A stretch of DNA of 52,618 nucleotides, from assembly GCA_947486185.1 (NCBI GenBank), contig CANKTH010000019.1, positions 1-52,618 on the forward strand, written 5' to 3'. Each line of letters opens with the position of its first letter. The stretch's first letter is position 1. Shown here in pieces: positions 19,174 to 28,400 of this stretch. A program made the position numbers and the translations under genes. The notes under the pieces were generated by a model. That model saw nothing but the letters and a program-made list of their open reading frames with translations, had not been told where the DNA came from and made no database searches. This stretch comes from Deltaproteobacteria bacterium. Lineage in GTDB: Bacteria; Myxococcota_A; UBA796; SXON01.

Positions 19174-21890
19174 TCCGCCTTCGAGGCGCGACCCTGCACG
19201 GACTCCGAGACGTGGACCTGGACATTCCCGCCGGGCAGCTGGTCGTCCTTACCGGCGTCTCGGGAAGTGGCAAGAGCAGCCTTGCTTTTGACACGCTCCA
19301 CGCGGAGTCGCTCCGCCGTTTTGTCGAGACCTTGTCGGGCTCTGCACGCCGGCGGATCGCGTCATTACCAGCGCCACCTTTTCGGCTTCTGACTGGACTT
19401 CCTCCCTCAGTCGGCCTGTCCCAGCGGGGTGATCCTGGGCCGGGACGTGGTGAGCTCCGCGCCACGGTGGCAGCCGAGGCGGGTCTCGAAGACCTGCTCG
19501 CACACCTGGTGGGTATCCGTGGCACCACGAGCTGTCCGCAGTGCGACGCGGTGCTGGTCAGCTATACCTTGGATCAAGCAGTACATTCACTCATGACCCT
19601 CCCGCCCGGGCTGCGGCTCACCGTGCGCGCGCCGGTCCAGCGGCGTGTCGCTGGCGGCATCGGGCCGCTGCTTGCGCGTCTCACCCGGCAGGGGGTCGCG
19701 CGCGTGGAGGTCGACGGAAAAGTTGGGTTGATTGACGAGATTCCTCCGGTTGATGCCCGGGTGCCCCACGACGTCGACGCCGTGGTGGACCGGATCCGGA
19801 GCGGGCCGGAACGACGTGAACGGCTCGCCGACAGCCTCGCGGTCGCCTGGGCGCTGGGGGCGGACCGCGCGATCGTGCGGGTGGAGGACGAGGATCATGT
19901 GTACAGCCGCGCGCCATGGTGCGCGGTGCACGATCTCCGCGTCCCGGCACCGACCCCGGCGACGCTGATGCCCGGTCGGCGTTCGGGCTGGTGTATTCGG
20001 TGCCGCGGCCACGGCATGCTCCGCGAGGTGGATCCCGCCCGGCTGGTGACCCACCCGGATCGGAGCTTGGAGCGCGGAGCCCTGGCTGCGTGGACGCCCG
20101 CGTTGACCCGGCGCCTCCGACCCGCCCTCGATCGGCTGGAGATCCCTTCCGATGTCGCGTGGAAGGACCTCACGGATTTACAACGCAGCATCCTCCTTCG
20201 AGGCGCGCCGGGCCTGGAGGGGCACGTGGAGCGGCTCGCGGCGCGAGCCCACACCCGGGTGGGCCAGAGCGTGCTCCACGAGGCGCGCTGCCCGGAGTGT
20301 GCGGGTACCCGCCTTGGCGTCGCCGGGCGCGTCGTGCGGCTCGGCGGCCGAACGATCGCCGAGCTCCTCGCGCTGACGGTGCTCGAGCTGCGGGAATGGC
20401 TGAAAGACATAGATCAAGGCTCGCTCCTCGACCAGGAGATGGATCGTCGCCTCGATCTTCTGGAGCGCGCGGGGCTGGCCTACCTCAGCCTGGATCGACC
20501 GGCCCATAGCCTCTCGGGCGGGGAACGCCGCCGAGTCCGGCTCGTCGCCGCGGCGGCCACCGGCGTGGGTGGTGGGCTCTATGTATTGGATGAGCCGACC
20601 GCCGGGCTCCACCCAATGGAGGCGCTCCGTCTCGCCGAGGTGATCGAACGGCTTCACCAGGGTTTTGAGACGACGGGCCCCAACACGGTGATCGTGGTCG
20701 AGCACGATCCGGTGCTGCTCCGTCGGGCCGATCGGGTCATTGACTTTGGCCCGGGCGCGGGGAGCGAGGGGGGGCAGGTGGTCTATGACGGGTCGCCAGC
20801 GGGGCTTTTCGCCGCTGACACCGTCACAGGGCGGTGGCTCTCGGGTCGAAGCCAGCTTCTCCCGGGCAGCGCGCCCGACGCCCCACCGCGATGGTTGAGT
20901 CTGCGCGGAGCCCGCGGAAGAAACCTCCGCGGTGTGGACCTGCGTTTTCCGCTGGGGCGCCTCGTGGGGGTCACTGGGCGCTCCGGATCGGGAAAGTCGA
21001 GCCTCGTGGTGGACACTCTGGCGCGCGCCCTCCTCGTGGAGCTCGGCGGCGCATCCGTCGCGCCCCTGCCTTTCGAGCGTATCGACGGACTCGAAGCCCT
21101 CAGTCGGGTGGTGGTGAGTGACGGCTCGGCGGGCGGGAGTCTCGTCGTGAATACCCTGGGCGTGTGGGGCATGTTGCGGGCGTTGTGGGCGGGCACGAGC
21201 GCGGCGCGGACCTTGGGCCTGACGCCGGAGAGCTTGAGTCTGGCGCGTGCCGGTGCCCGTTGTGAACGTTGCCGGGGCGAGGGAGTGGAGCGGCTGCCGC
21301 TCGAGCTCCTGCCGCCGGTGGTCGTGCCCTGTACCGCCTGTGAGGGGAGGCGCTATCAACAGTCAGCGGCAGAGTTACGTTTTCTTGGAATCAGTCTGGC
21401 CGAGCTCCTCGAACGACCGGTTCACGAGCTCCGGGTACGGCTCCACCGCCATCGGCGGATCGCCGGTGTGCTGTCCCAGATGGTGACACTTGGGTTGGGG
21501 CACCTGAGCCTCGGTCGGAGCGAACGCAGCCTCTCGGGGGGTGAGCGGCAACGGCTTCGACTGTCACGAGAGCTCGGTCGTCCGGGTGAGGTCGCAGGCA
21601 CGCTTTATGTGTTGGACGAGCCGTCTATCGGGCTCCATCCCGCCGACCTGGAGCGCCTGCTCCTCTGTCTTCGTCAGTTGGTGGAGGAAGGGGGGAGTGT
21701 GCTCCTGGTCGACCACGATCCTCGGCTCCTCGCGGTGATGGACCACTTGATCGAGCTCGGTCCGGGCGCCGGTGCGTCGGGAGGACAGGTGCTGGCGGAG
21801 GGGTCGCCTTCGGTGTTGATCGGTGAGAGTCGCTCGCTGATCGGGCCCTATCTCCGGCCGCTGTCGTCGCCGGGGGGCGCCGAGGCTTGA
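19170..21890 (+). CDS. UvrA paralogue (excinuclease ABC subunit A-like ATPase)
   Basis: A 906-residue double ABC ATPase of the UvrA family. First Walker A GVSGSGKSS (residue 29), signature LSGGERRRV (near 447) with LDEPTAGLHP; second Walker A GRSGSGKSS (near 603), signature LSGGERQRL (near 787) with LDEPSIGLHP. Zinc-finger type Cys pairs occur at CPQC, CIRC, CPEC, CERC and CTAC, the last two forming the module between Walker A and signature of the second half. The region matching the UvrB-binding domain is short and divergent, so it is likely a UvrA2-type paralogue rather than the housekeeping UvrA. Coupled to the DUF5522 gene by ATGA. Confidence 0.88.
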   Translation: MIRLRGATLHGLRDVDLDIPAGQLVVLTGVSGSGKSSLAFDTLHAESLRRFVETLSGSARRRIASLPAPPFRLLTGLPPSVGLSQRGDPGPGRGELRATVAAEAGLEDLLAHLVGIRGTTSCPQCDAVLVSYTLDQAVHSLMTLPPGLRLTVRAPVQRRVAGGIGPLLARLTRQGVARVEVDGKVGLIDEIPPVDARVPHDVDAVVDRIRSGPERRERLADSLAVAWALGADRAIVRVEDEDHVYSRAPWCAVHDLRVPAPTPATLMPGRRSGWCIRCRGHGMLREVDPARLVTHPDRSLERGALAAWTPALTRRLRPALDRLEIPSDVAWKDLTDLQRSILLRGAPGLEGHVERLAARAHTRVGQSVLHEARCPECAGTRLGVAGRVVRLGGRTIAELLALTVLELREWLKDIDQGSLLDQEMDRRLDLLERAGLAYLSLDRPAHSLSGGERRRVRLVAAAATGVGGGLYVLDEPTAGLHPMEALRLAEVIERLHQGFETTGPNTVIVVEHDPVLLRRADRVIDFGPGAGSEGGQVVYDGSPAGLFAADTVTGRWLSGRSQLLPGSAPDAPPRWLSLRGARGRNLRGVDLRFPLGRLVGVTGRSGSGKSSLVVDTLARALLVELGGASVAPLPFERIDGLEALSRVVVSDGSAGGSLVVNTLGVWGMLRALWAGTSAARTLGLTPESLSLARAGARCERCRGEGVERLPLELLPPVVVPCTACEGRRYQQSAAELRFLGISLAELLERPVHELRVRLHRHRRIAGVLSQMVTLGLGHLSLGRSERSLSGGERQRLRLSRELGRPGEVAGTLYVLDEPSIGLHPADLERLLLCLRQLVEEGGSVLLVDHDPRLLAVMDHLIELGPGAGASGGQVLAEGSPSVLIGESRSLIGPYLRPLSSPGGAEA

Positions 21891-21951
21891 CGCGCGGCCC
21901 GACATCCGCGACCCTGCGGAGCCCGGTGTTGTCGGCACACCGAGCACGCTG

Positions 21952-21980
21952 TTGGACACCGCCCGATTTGCTTGTACTGT
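21952..21980 (+). promoter_or_regulatory. Promoter with almost no leader
   Basis: TTGGAC (21952-21957), 17-base spacer, TACTGT (21975-21980). The ATG is only 10 bases further at 21991 and has a run of C in front instead of a Shine-Dalgarno, so the transcript would be leaderless or nearly so. Confidence 0.45.
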
Positions 21981-21990
21981 AGGCCCCCCC

Positions 21991-22884
21991 ATGCGCGAAG
22001 TGCTGATCCTCCAACGCCTGGCCACGAGCCCGTTCGCCCGGCCGTGGTTGTGGTCGGAGGACGCCGTGTTCTGCTTGAGGATCCTCCCATCGCGCCGAGG
22101 ACTCTCGCCCGATGAGCCCCTGCCGACCCACGTCCGCGAGCGGCCGGAAGAGGTCTACACGATCGCGACGAACGCCGGGCAGCCCCTCGTACGCTTCGGC
22201 GCCCCGTCGCGGGCAGATGGCGAGGTCCGCTGCCGCGAAGAGGACCTTGAAGCGATGCTCTCGGGCCAGACGCCGCCGGGGGAGGTGGTGCTGGGGCTGG
22301 GGAGCCGCGAGGTGCCCCCGTGGCGCGCGCAGGCCCGCGGAGTGCTGCTGCTGGCGGCGTTGGGTTGGGCGGGGCCCTGGCCGGATCCCGATGCGGAGGA
22401 GGATCACGAACTGTTGGTTCGCGCAGCGCTGCTCGACCTGTCGATTGGACGGGCTGACGCCCGGCTGCGGCTGTTCTCCCAGGGTGGCCCGGCGCAGTCG
22501 GTGCCTTTCGATCTCGGCGGCGTTGAGCTGCGGGTGCGTGACGGCGCGCGGGGCCGCGAGCTCAACACCGAGGGCTTGTCCTGGTTGTCGGCGGTGTCTG
22601 GCGCGCCCCGGCGCCCAGCCGAGCTCGGCACGGTGCTCTCCCGGGGGGAGGGCCTGATCGCAGGGCTCCGTCGCCTACGGGCGGCGGCGTTATGGCAGGC
22701 TGAGCGCGGTGGTTTTCCGTCGGCGCTGCCGCTGGGTGACCGGGGCGCGGTGCTGACGGTCGCGCCTCATCCGTTATTCCCCTCGGGTATGCCCCTGCCC
22801 CGGGGCCGGATCTGGCTCCTGGACGTCGTGGAGCATCCCGCGCCCGAGACTATCGTAGAGACGGCGGAGAAGGCGGATGGCTGA
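21991..22884 (+). CDS. Unknown protein coupled to AmpG-like permease
   Basis: A 297-residue soluble protein, rich in Arg, Leu, Gly and Pro, with no signal peptide or membrane segment. I do not recognise its family. Visible features are ILQRLATSPFARPWLWSEDAVFCLRIL at the N-terminus, an Asp/Glu patch DPDAEEDHELLVRAALLDL in the middle and a proline-rich C-terminal third. The last 8 bases overlap the start of the permease gene (22877), so a role tied to that transporter is possible. A TTG start at 21952 would lie on top of the promoter and is rejected. Confidence 0.65.
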   Translation: MREVLILQRLATSPFARPWLWSEDAVFCLRILPSRRGLSPDEPLPTHVRERPEEVYTIATNAGQPLVRFGAPSRADGEVRCREEDLEAMLSGQTPPGEVVLGLGSREVPPWRAQARGVLLLAALGWAGPWPDPDAEEDHELLVRAALLDLSIGRADARLRLFSQGGPAQSVPFDLGGVELRVRDGARGRELNTEGLSWLSAVSGAPRRPAELGTVLSRGEGLIAGLRRLRAAALWQAERGGFPSALPLGDRGAVLTVAPHPLFPSGMPLPRGRIWLLDVVEHPAPETIVETAEKADG

Positions 22885-24097
22885 GATAGGACAGCGCACC
22901 CAGGGGCCGGCCTGGGCCCGCCCGTCGAGCGCGCGCCTCGTGGCGACGGTCGTGATCTTCGAGCTGGCCTCGGGCTTGCCCTTTGGCGTCGTCAACGAGC
23001 TCGTGCCGGTGTGGCTCAGGGAGCGCGGGGTTGATCTCGGTACGCTGGGGGTGCTGAGCCTGCTTGGGCTGCCCTGGACGTTCAAGGCCTTGTGGGCGCC
23101 GCTCGTGGATCGTTATTTTGGACTCAGAGTTTGGATGATGGCGGGTCTCGCCACAGTCGTGGCGTGCCTGTTGGTGTTGGCTGCCCTGGTGAGCCCGGTC
23201 TCGGTGCCGCTTGACCTCGTCGTGCTCACCCTGCTGGTGCTGGCGATGGGCAGTGCGACCCAGGACATCGCCATTGATGGTTATATTGCCAATGCAGTGC
23301 CCCCAGAGCAGCACGGGCGCGCCAACGGGGTTCGGGTCGCGGCCTACCGCGCCGCGATGGCCCTGGCTGGCGGAGGCGCGGTGGTGGTGGGGGATCGTTA
23401 CGGTTGGGACTACGGTTTTCTCTCGTTGGCCTTGTTTGGTGCTCTCCTTCTCCCGGGGCTCTGGACCGCGCCGCGGGCACCTGCCCCGCCCAGCGACTCT
23501 TTGAGGGTGTGGCTCCGGGCGCTCTACGGTTGGGTCGGCGATCCCGCTGCGACCGCCCTGATCTTCCTGGCGTTGGTCTACAAGCTGGGGGACGCGGCGA
23601 TCGCCCCGATGGTCAAGCCCTTCTGGCTCGACATGGGCATGAGCGCCTCCGAGGTGGGGATGTTCTCGACCACCTTCGGTGCGGCGCTCACCGCGGTCGG
23701 TGCGCTCGCCGGCGGGGAGCTCATCACCCGAATCGGCCTCTATCGCGCGTTTTTGCCCCTTGCCCTTGTGCAGGCCCTCTCCAACCTCGCCTACACGGGC
23801 GCGGCCCTGTGGCCCGGCGTCCAGACTGTCTACGGGGCCTCGGTGGTGGAGAGCCTGTCGGCTGGCTTGGGAACCGCGGCGTTGATGGCGGCGTTCACTC
23901 GGGGGGCTACGGGGGCTCAGGCCGCCACCCGCTTCGCGATCCTCGCTGCCGTCGCAGGGCTGACCCGTGTCCTCGCGGGCGCGGTATCCGGGTTTGGGGC
24001 GGACTCTTTTGGGTACGCCGGATGGTTCACGCTCACCGTGGCGCTCGCGCTCCCCGGCCTGCTCGTTGGGCCCTATGTGTGCAAGAAGCTGAGCTGA
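22877..24097 (+). CDS. AmpG-like MFS permease
   Basis: A 406-residue major-facilitator protein with about 12 hydrophobic segments. AmpG/PAT-family hallmarks: FELASGLPFG in TM1, GLPWTFKALWAPLVDRYFG in the TM2-3 loop, GSATQDIAIDGYI in TM4, and QHGRANGVRVAAYRAAM after it. AmpG imports anhydro-muropeptides; related PAT proteins carry acetyl-CoA or other substrates. Expected in the inner membrane. ATG 22877 is inside the end of the preceding gene. The peptidoglycan context in the window (ftsEX-EnvC-like, AmpG) fits but is not adjacent. Confidence 0.85.
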   Translation: MAEIGQRTQGPAWARPSSARLVATVVIFELASGLPFGVVNELVPVWLRERGVDLGTLGVLSLLGLPWTFKALWAPLVDRYFGLRVWMMAGLATVVACLLVLAALVSPVSVPLDLVVLTLLVLAMGSATQDIAIDGYIANAVPPEQHGRANGVRVAAYRAAMALAGGGAVVVGDRYGWDYGFLSLALFGALLLPGLWTAPRAPAPPSDSLRVWLRALYGWVGDPAATALIFLALVYKLGDAAIAPMVKPFWLDMGMSASEVGMFSTTFGAALTAVGALAGGELITRIGLYRAFLPLALVQALSNLAYTGAALWPGVQTVYGASVVESLSAGLGTAALMAAFTRGATGAQAATRFAILAAVAGLTRVLAGAVSGFGADSFGYAGWFTLTVALALPGLLVGPYVCKKLS

Positions 24098-24107
24098 TAC
24101 CGTGTGT

Positions 24108-24482
24108 TCAGGCCTCCGGCGCCAGAGCGTGGGCCATGAGCACCTCCAGGGGCACCACGGAGAGCGCCGACTGGTGTGTGGACTCCAGCACAACAGGACA
24201 GCCGTGACCGGCGCGCGCCGCGTCGTACCAGCTCTCGGCCACCACGCACCAGCGATCACCGGGCTTGAGCCCCGGAAACTGCACCTGTGGCACCGGATCG
24301 ATCAGGTTGTTGCCGCGGTCGGCGAGGTGTTGGAGGAACTCCGTCGTGACCTCGGCACAGATAGTGTGAGAGCCGCGGTCGTTGGCGTCGGTGTTGCAAC
24401 AGCCGTCGCGGAACCAGCCGGTCTTGGGTTTGTGGGAACAGGGGACCAAAGGTCCGCCGAGCACATTGAGAGAGCGGTACAT
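24108..24482 (-). CDS. DUF2237 family protein
   Basis: A 124-residue protein matching DUF2237 across its length: NVLGGPLVPCSHKPKTGWFRDGCCNT, GSHTICAEVTTEFLQ, RGNNLIDPVPQVQFPGLKPGDRWCVVA, PVVLESTHQSALSVVPLE. Conserved Cys in PC, GCC and WC suggest metal or redox chemistry, but function is not known. ATG 24482 has a perfect AGGAGG four bases upstream; the GTG one codon earlier sits too close to it. It lies downstream of truD on the same strand, 41 bases away. Confidence 0.88.
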   Translation of the reverse strand: MYRSLNVLGGPLVPCSHKPKTGWFRDGCCNTDANDRGSHTICAEVTTEFLQHLADRGNNLIDPVPQVQFPGLKPGDRWCVVAESWYDAARAGHGCPVVLESTHQSALSVVPLEVLMAHALAPEA

Positions 24483-24523
24483 CACGCCTCCTGGGCCCGC
24501 CCGCTAACCCGCCGGGCCGGCTT

Positions 24524-25441
24524 TTACAGCAGCTCGTCGAGCACGACCGTGGCATAGCTCCCCGGGGGGAGGCGTACATGGAGCCAGAACCCGTCGGCGT
24601 CTGGTTCGATTCGCGGCGCCACCGGCACCCAGAGGGGCCTCCGGGTGCCCCGCGTCAAGGCGGGAAAACGGTTCAGGGCGTCGTAAGGCACGCCACTCTC
24701 GTTCAGGATCCGCTCTTCGAGATCCAGGGCCTCGCCTTGGGGCCACTGCATCGACCAGCCATACATGGGGCCGGTTGGATCCCCGTCTTCGAGCAGGTCT
24801 CCGCCGAGTCGCGCTCGCCCGCGCTCCGCGAGCACCCGGTTGAACTGAAGCGCCTGCCAGGCGGAGAGCGCGAACCTGGTCTCTTCGATCGGCCCGGGGC
24901 GCGCTTCGCCGAGGAGCAGCTGGTAGCCCCTTTCGGCGGAGTCGTTTGCGAGCCGTTGGGGTCCGTAGTAGTTGGGAAGCCCACTTTCGGAGAGGAGCGC
25001 CGCGCGCTGCTGCGCGATCCTGGGGTCGCCGCCGTTCACGCGGATGCGGAAACGGTTGCCCCGGAGCTGTCCGATTCGCAGCTTGTGTCGTGTGCGACCG
25101 CTCTCCAATAGTCGAATTCCGGTCGGCAAGGTCCCGATTCCGCCCTGACCGGGCACAGTGAACACCTGCCGCGTGCGGGCCGCCCGATCCTTCAGTCCGG
25201 CATAGCCGACCTCAGACCGTGGGACGCCGCAGAGCCTCGCCAGGATGTCCGCGACCTCGGGAGTGGTGTAGTCAATTTTCTCTACTAACAACCAGCGGTG
25301 TTCGCCATCGGTTCCTGGCCTGCACCACGGCAGTTCATCCACCTCGAAGTCTTCGGGGCTCTGTTTGTAACGCCCGCCAGCTCCGGGACCCGCGGTCCAT
25401 CGCGGCCATCGTTGGGGGTTCGGCTCACGGACGCCGCTCAT
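24524..25441 (-). CDS. truD: tRNA pseudouridine(13) synthase TruD
   Basis: A 305-residue pseudouridine synthase that modifies U13 of tRNA. Catalytic motif VGYAGLKDRAARTRQ (Asp near residue 80), then GNRFRIRV, LPNYYGPQRLANDSAERG (TruD motif with Tyr for the usual Phe) and FALSAWQALQFNRVLAERG. It is shorter than E. coli TruD (349) because the insertion domain is reduced. ATG 25441 overlaps the stop of the 1567-residue lectin protein gene by four bases (ATGA), an odd partnership that leaves truD translation tied to a giant surface-protein message. Confidence 0.9.
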   Translation of the reverse strand: MSGVREPNPQRWPRWTAGPGAGGRYKQSPEDFEVDELPWCRPGTDGEHRWLLVEKIDYTTPEVADILARLCGVPRSEVGYAGLKDRAARTRQVFTVPGQGGIGTLPTGIRLLESGRTRHKLRIGQLRGNRFRIRVNGGDPRIAQQRAALLSESGLPNYYGPQRLANDSAERGYQLLLGEARPGPIEETRFALSAWQALQFNRVLAERGRARLGGDLLEDGDPTGPMYGWSMQWPQGEALDLEERILNESGVPYDALNRFPALTRGTRRPLWVPVAPRIEPDADGFWLHVRLPPGSYATVVLDELL

Positions 25442-28400
25442 CGTTCGCGCCGCGGTCGGATGAGGAGCGCGCCGAGCAGGAGCAGGCCGAGCGAGCCCCC
25501 GCTGTCCTGGCATCCACAGTCGTCAGGTTTCTTGATGGGGTTGATCCACAGGTTTTCGCTGTCGCTGTCGGCGGCAGGAGTAGAGTCACTGTCGATTGCG
25601 CAGATGTCGTCGTCGGCCCAATCGACGACGCCGTCAGCGTCACAGTCGCCGGTGGCCTCGTCACGGTCGAGGACCCGGTCCCCGTCGCTGTCGTCGTCGA
25701 GGCTGTTGATCACGCCGTCTCCATCGAGGTCGGTCTCCGGGTCGCCATCGCCGTCGGTGTCGATCTGGTTCTCTGTCACGCTCGGGATCCCGTCCCCATC
25801 GTCGTCTTCGTCCAATGCGTCGATCAGGCTGTCTTGATCGTGATCTTCGCCGCCCTCGTCCCGGTCGGAGCGGCCGTCCCCGTCGGTGTCGGGGTTCAAG
25901 GGGTCTGTTCCCCACTCGGCCTCCTGATTGTCGGACGCCCCGTCGCCATCGGAGTCGGCGAGCTCCACCTCGCCATCGCAGTCGTTGTCGAGGCCGTCAG
26001 CCAGCTCTGGCGCGCCGGGCCAGACGGTGGGGTCCAGATCGTCGCAGTCCTCGTCAGAGGCGACATTTCCGGGCGAGGGCGTGCACGCGCGCTCGGCCGG
26101 CCCGCCCGCGCCGTAGCCATCGCCGTCGCCGTCGGCGTACCACTCTACCGGATCGCAGCCGGCCTCACAGATGAAGGGTGCGGTAGCCTCGCAGCCCTGA
26201 TCGTTCCAGTACCCGAAGCTGTTGTCCGCCCACGCGACGCAATCTTCGGCGCCGCCGAAGTCGTTGGGCTCCCCCAAGCGCCAGTGGACGAAGCTCCCCG
26301 TCGAGCCGCTCTGCCAATCGAAGCTGCCCTCGCCCGCCTGGTCGGAGAGGCCGATCCACCACGCGGTGCTGGGGTTGGCGGCCTCAGCCTGGGCGAAGAC
26401 CGCGTCATTCTCGGCGGAGTCGCTCAGGTCGAGCAGGTGGTAGTCCAGCTCGGCGCAGCGCTCCGCGGCCCCGTTCCAGGTCTCGCCCTCGTCGAAGAAC
26501 AAGTATGCGTGACTGCTATGATACCAGGGGTCGACCGGGCACCCCGCCTCGTCGATCGTGTCGTCACAGTCGTTATCCAGCCCGTCGCAGACCTCGAGGT
26601 GGAGGTTGGAGCGGGCCGGGTCGGCGTCGGCGCAGTCGCCCGGGTAGGGCTCGCCGTCACCGTCCTGGTCGGTGTCGTTGCCGTCGCAGTCCTGGTCCAC
26701 GCCGTCGTACCAGGTCTCCAATGCTGCCGGAGAACGCGCCGGATCGGCATCATCGCAGTCCCCTCCCTGCCCCGCCAACCCCGCGCCGGGCGTGCAGGTC
26801 TCGACCTCGGTGCCGTCGTCTCCGTAGCCGTCGCCGTCGGCGTCGGTGTAGTACAAGCAGGCGTCGGCGCCGTCACAGTCCTGGTCGATGCCGTCGCCCG
26901 ACACGTCGGTGGCCGTCGGGAACCGGCTCGGGTCACCGTCATCGCAGTCGTCGTCGGTGGTGGCGGCCCCCGCGATCGGGGAGCACGACAGGGTGCCCGC
27001 CCCAGCCCCGGCGCCATCGGCGTCCGCGTCGGTATACCAGGTGGCCGCGGTGCTGAGATCGACGTCGGCGTCGTCGTCGTCGGTGACACCGTCGCAGTCA
27101 TTGTCGATGCCGTCGCAGGCCTCGGTGGCGTCAGGCCCGACCAGGGCGCTGGTGTCGTCACAATCCGTGGGCGGTCCGGTGCCGGCGGGCGCGGTGCAGG
27201 CCCACGTTCCGCTGCCCGAGGCATCGCCGGCCCCGTCCCCATCGGCGTCTGTCGTCCACGAGGAGGTGACACAGCCCGCCTCGCAGACGTAGGCGTTCAC
27301 ATCCGTGCAAGGCTTGTCGTTCCATTGTCCCAAGCTATCGTCGGCCCATACCCCGCAGTCTTCGTCCCCACCGAAGTCATTGGGCTCGCCCGCCCGCCAG
27401 TTGGTGTAGCTGGAGGTCCCACCGCTCTGCCAGACGAAACTGCCCTCCGACCCCTGGTCGGAGAGCCCCATCCAGAAGCCCGCTGCGGGGGCCGCCGCTT
27501 CCGCAGCCGCCCAAATCGCGTCGTTCTCCAGGCCGTCTTCGAGCTCGACGAGCGCGTAGCCCGTAGCGGCGCATGCGAGCGCGGCGTCATCCCACGTCGT
27601 GTCCACGACACACAACTGATACTGGTGCTCTCCCCAGGTCACCACGTCGCACGGGCACCCACTCTCGTCTGTGTCGCCGTCGCAGTTGTCGTCTTCGGCG
27701 TTACACACCTCGGCGGCGGAGGGGCGTCGGCTCGGGTCCTCATCGTCACAGTCATCGGCGACGACCGCCCCATCCTCGTCCTGGTCGTCGTCGTTGCCAT
27801 CGCAGTTCTGGTCCACGCCGTCGTACCAACGCTCTGGCTCGGTGGGGGCGATGTCGGCGCGGGTGTCGTCGCAGTCATCGCCGAGCGCGACCTCTCCGGC
27901 GGCGGGCGTGCAGCGCTCCACTGCGGTGGCGGGGTCCCCGTGGCCGTCTCCGTCAGAATCCAGGTAATACCGGCAGTCATCTGCTCCGTCGCAGTCCTGG
28001 TCGATCCCGTCACCGGCGATGTCGATCGCCCCCGGGTGGGTGCTGGCGTCGAAATCGTCACAGTCCGCGTCGTCAGCGGCGGTGCCCGGCGGGGGGCTAC
28101 AGGCCTCCATACCGGCGCCAGAGCCTGAGCCGTCGCTGTCGAGATCAGGGTACCAGGAGGGGAGGCTCGCCAAGTCGGTGTCGGGGTCGGTATCGTCGGT
28201 CAAACCGTCACAATCGTCGTCAATCCCGTTGCAGGCTTCGGTCGCCGTGCCAGATACCGCGGCGTCGCTGTCGTCACAGTCCGAGGCGTTCTCGGCCTCG
28301 CCTGCGACCGGGGTGCAGCTACGGGTGGGCGTCGCGGTGCCGTCGCCGTCGCCGTCGCCGTCCAGGTCGGGCCACGTAGAGCGTAAGGTGCATCCGGCCT

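Noticed and set aside
20178..21359. 393-residue minus-strand frame
   Set aside because: Antisense to the UvrA paralogue.
22850..24259. 469-residue minus-strand frame
   Set aside because: Antisense to the AmpG-like permease; Arg/Gly/His-rich and without domains.
25219..28128. 969-residue open frame on the plus strand
   Set aside because: Antisense to truD and the lectin giant; the same composition effect. No start signal and no recognisable domain.
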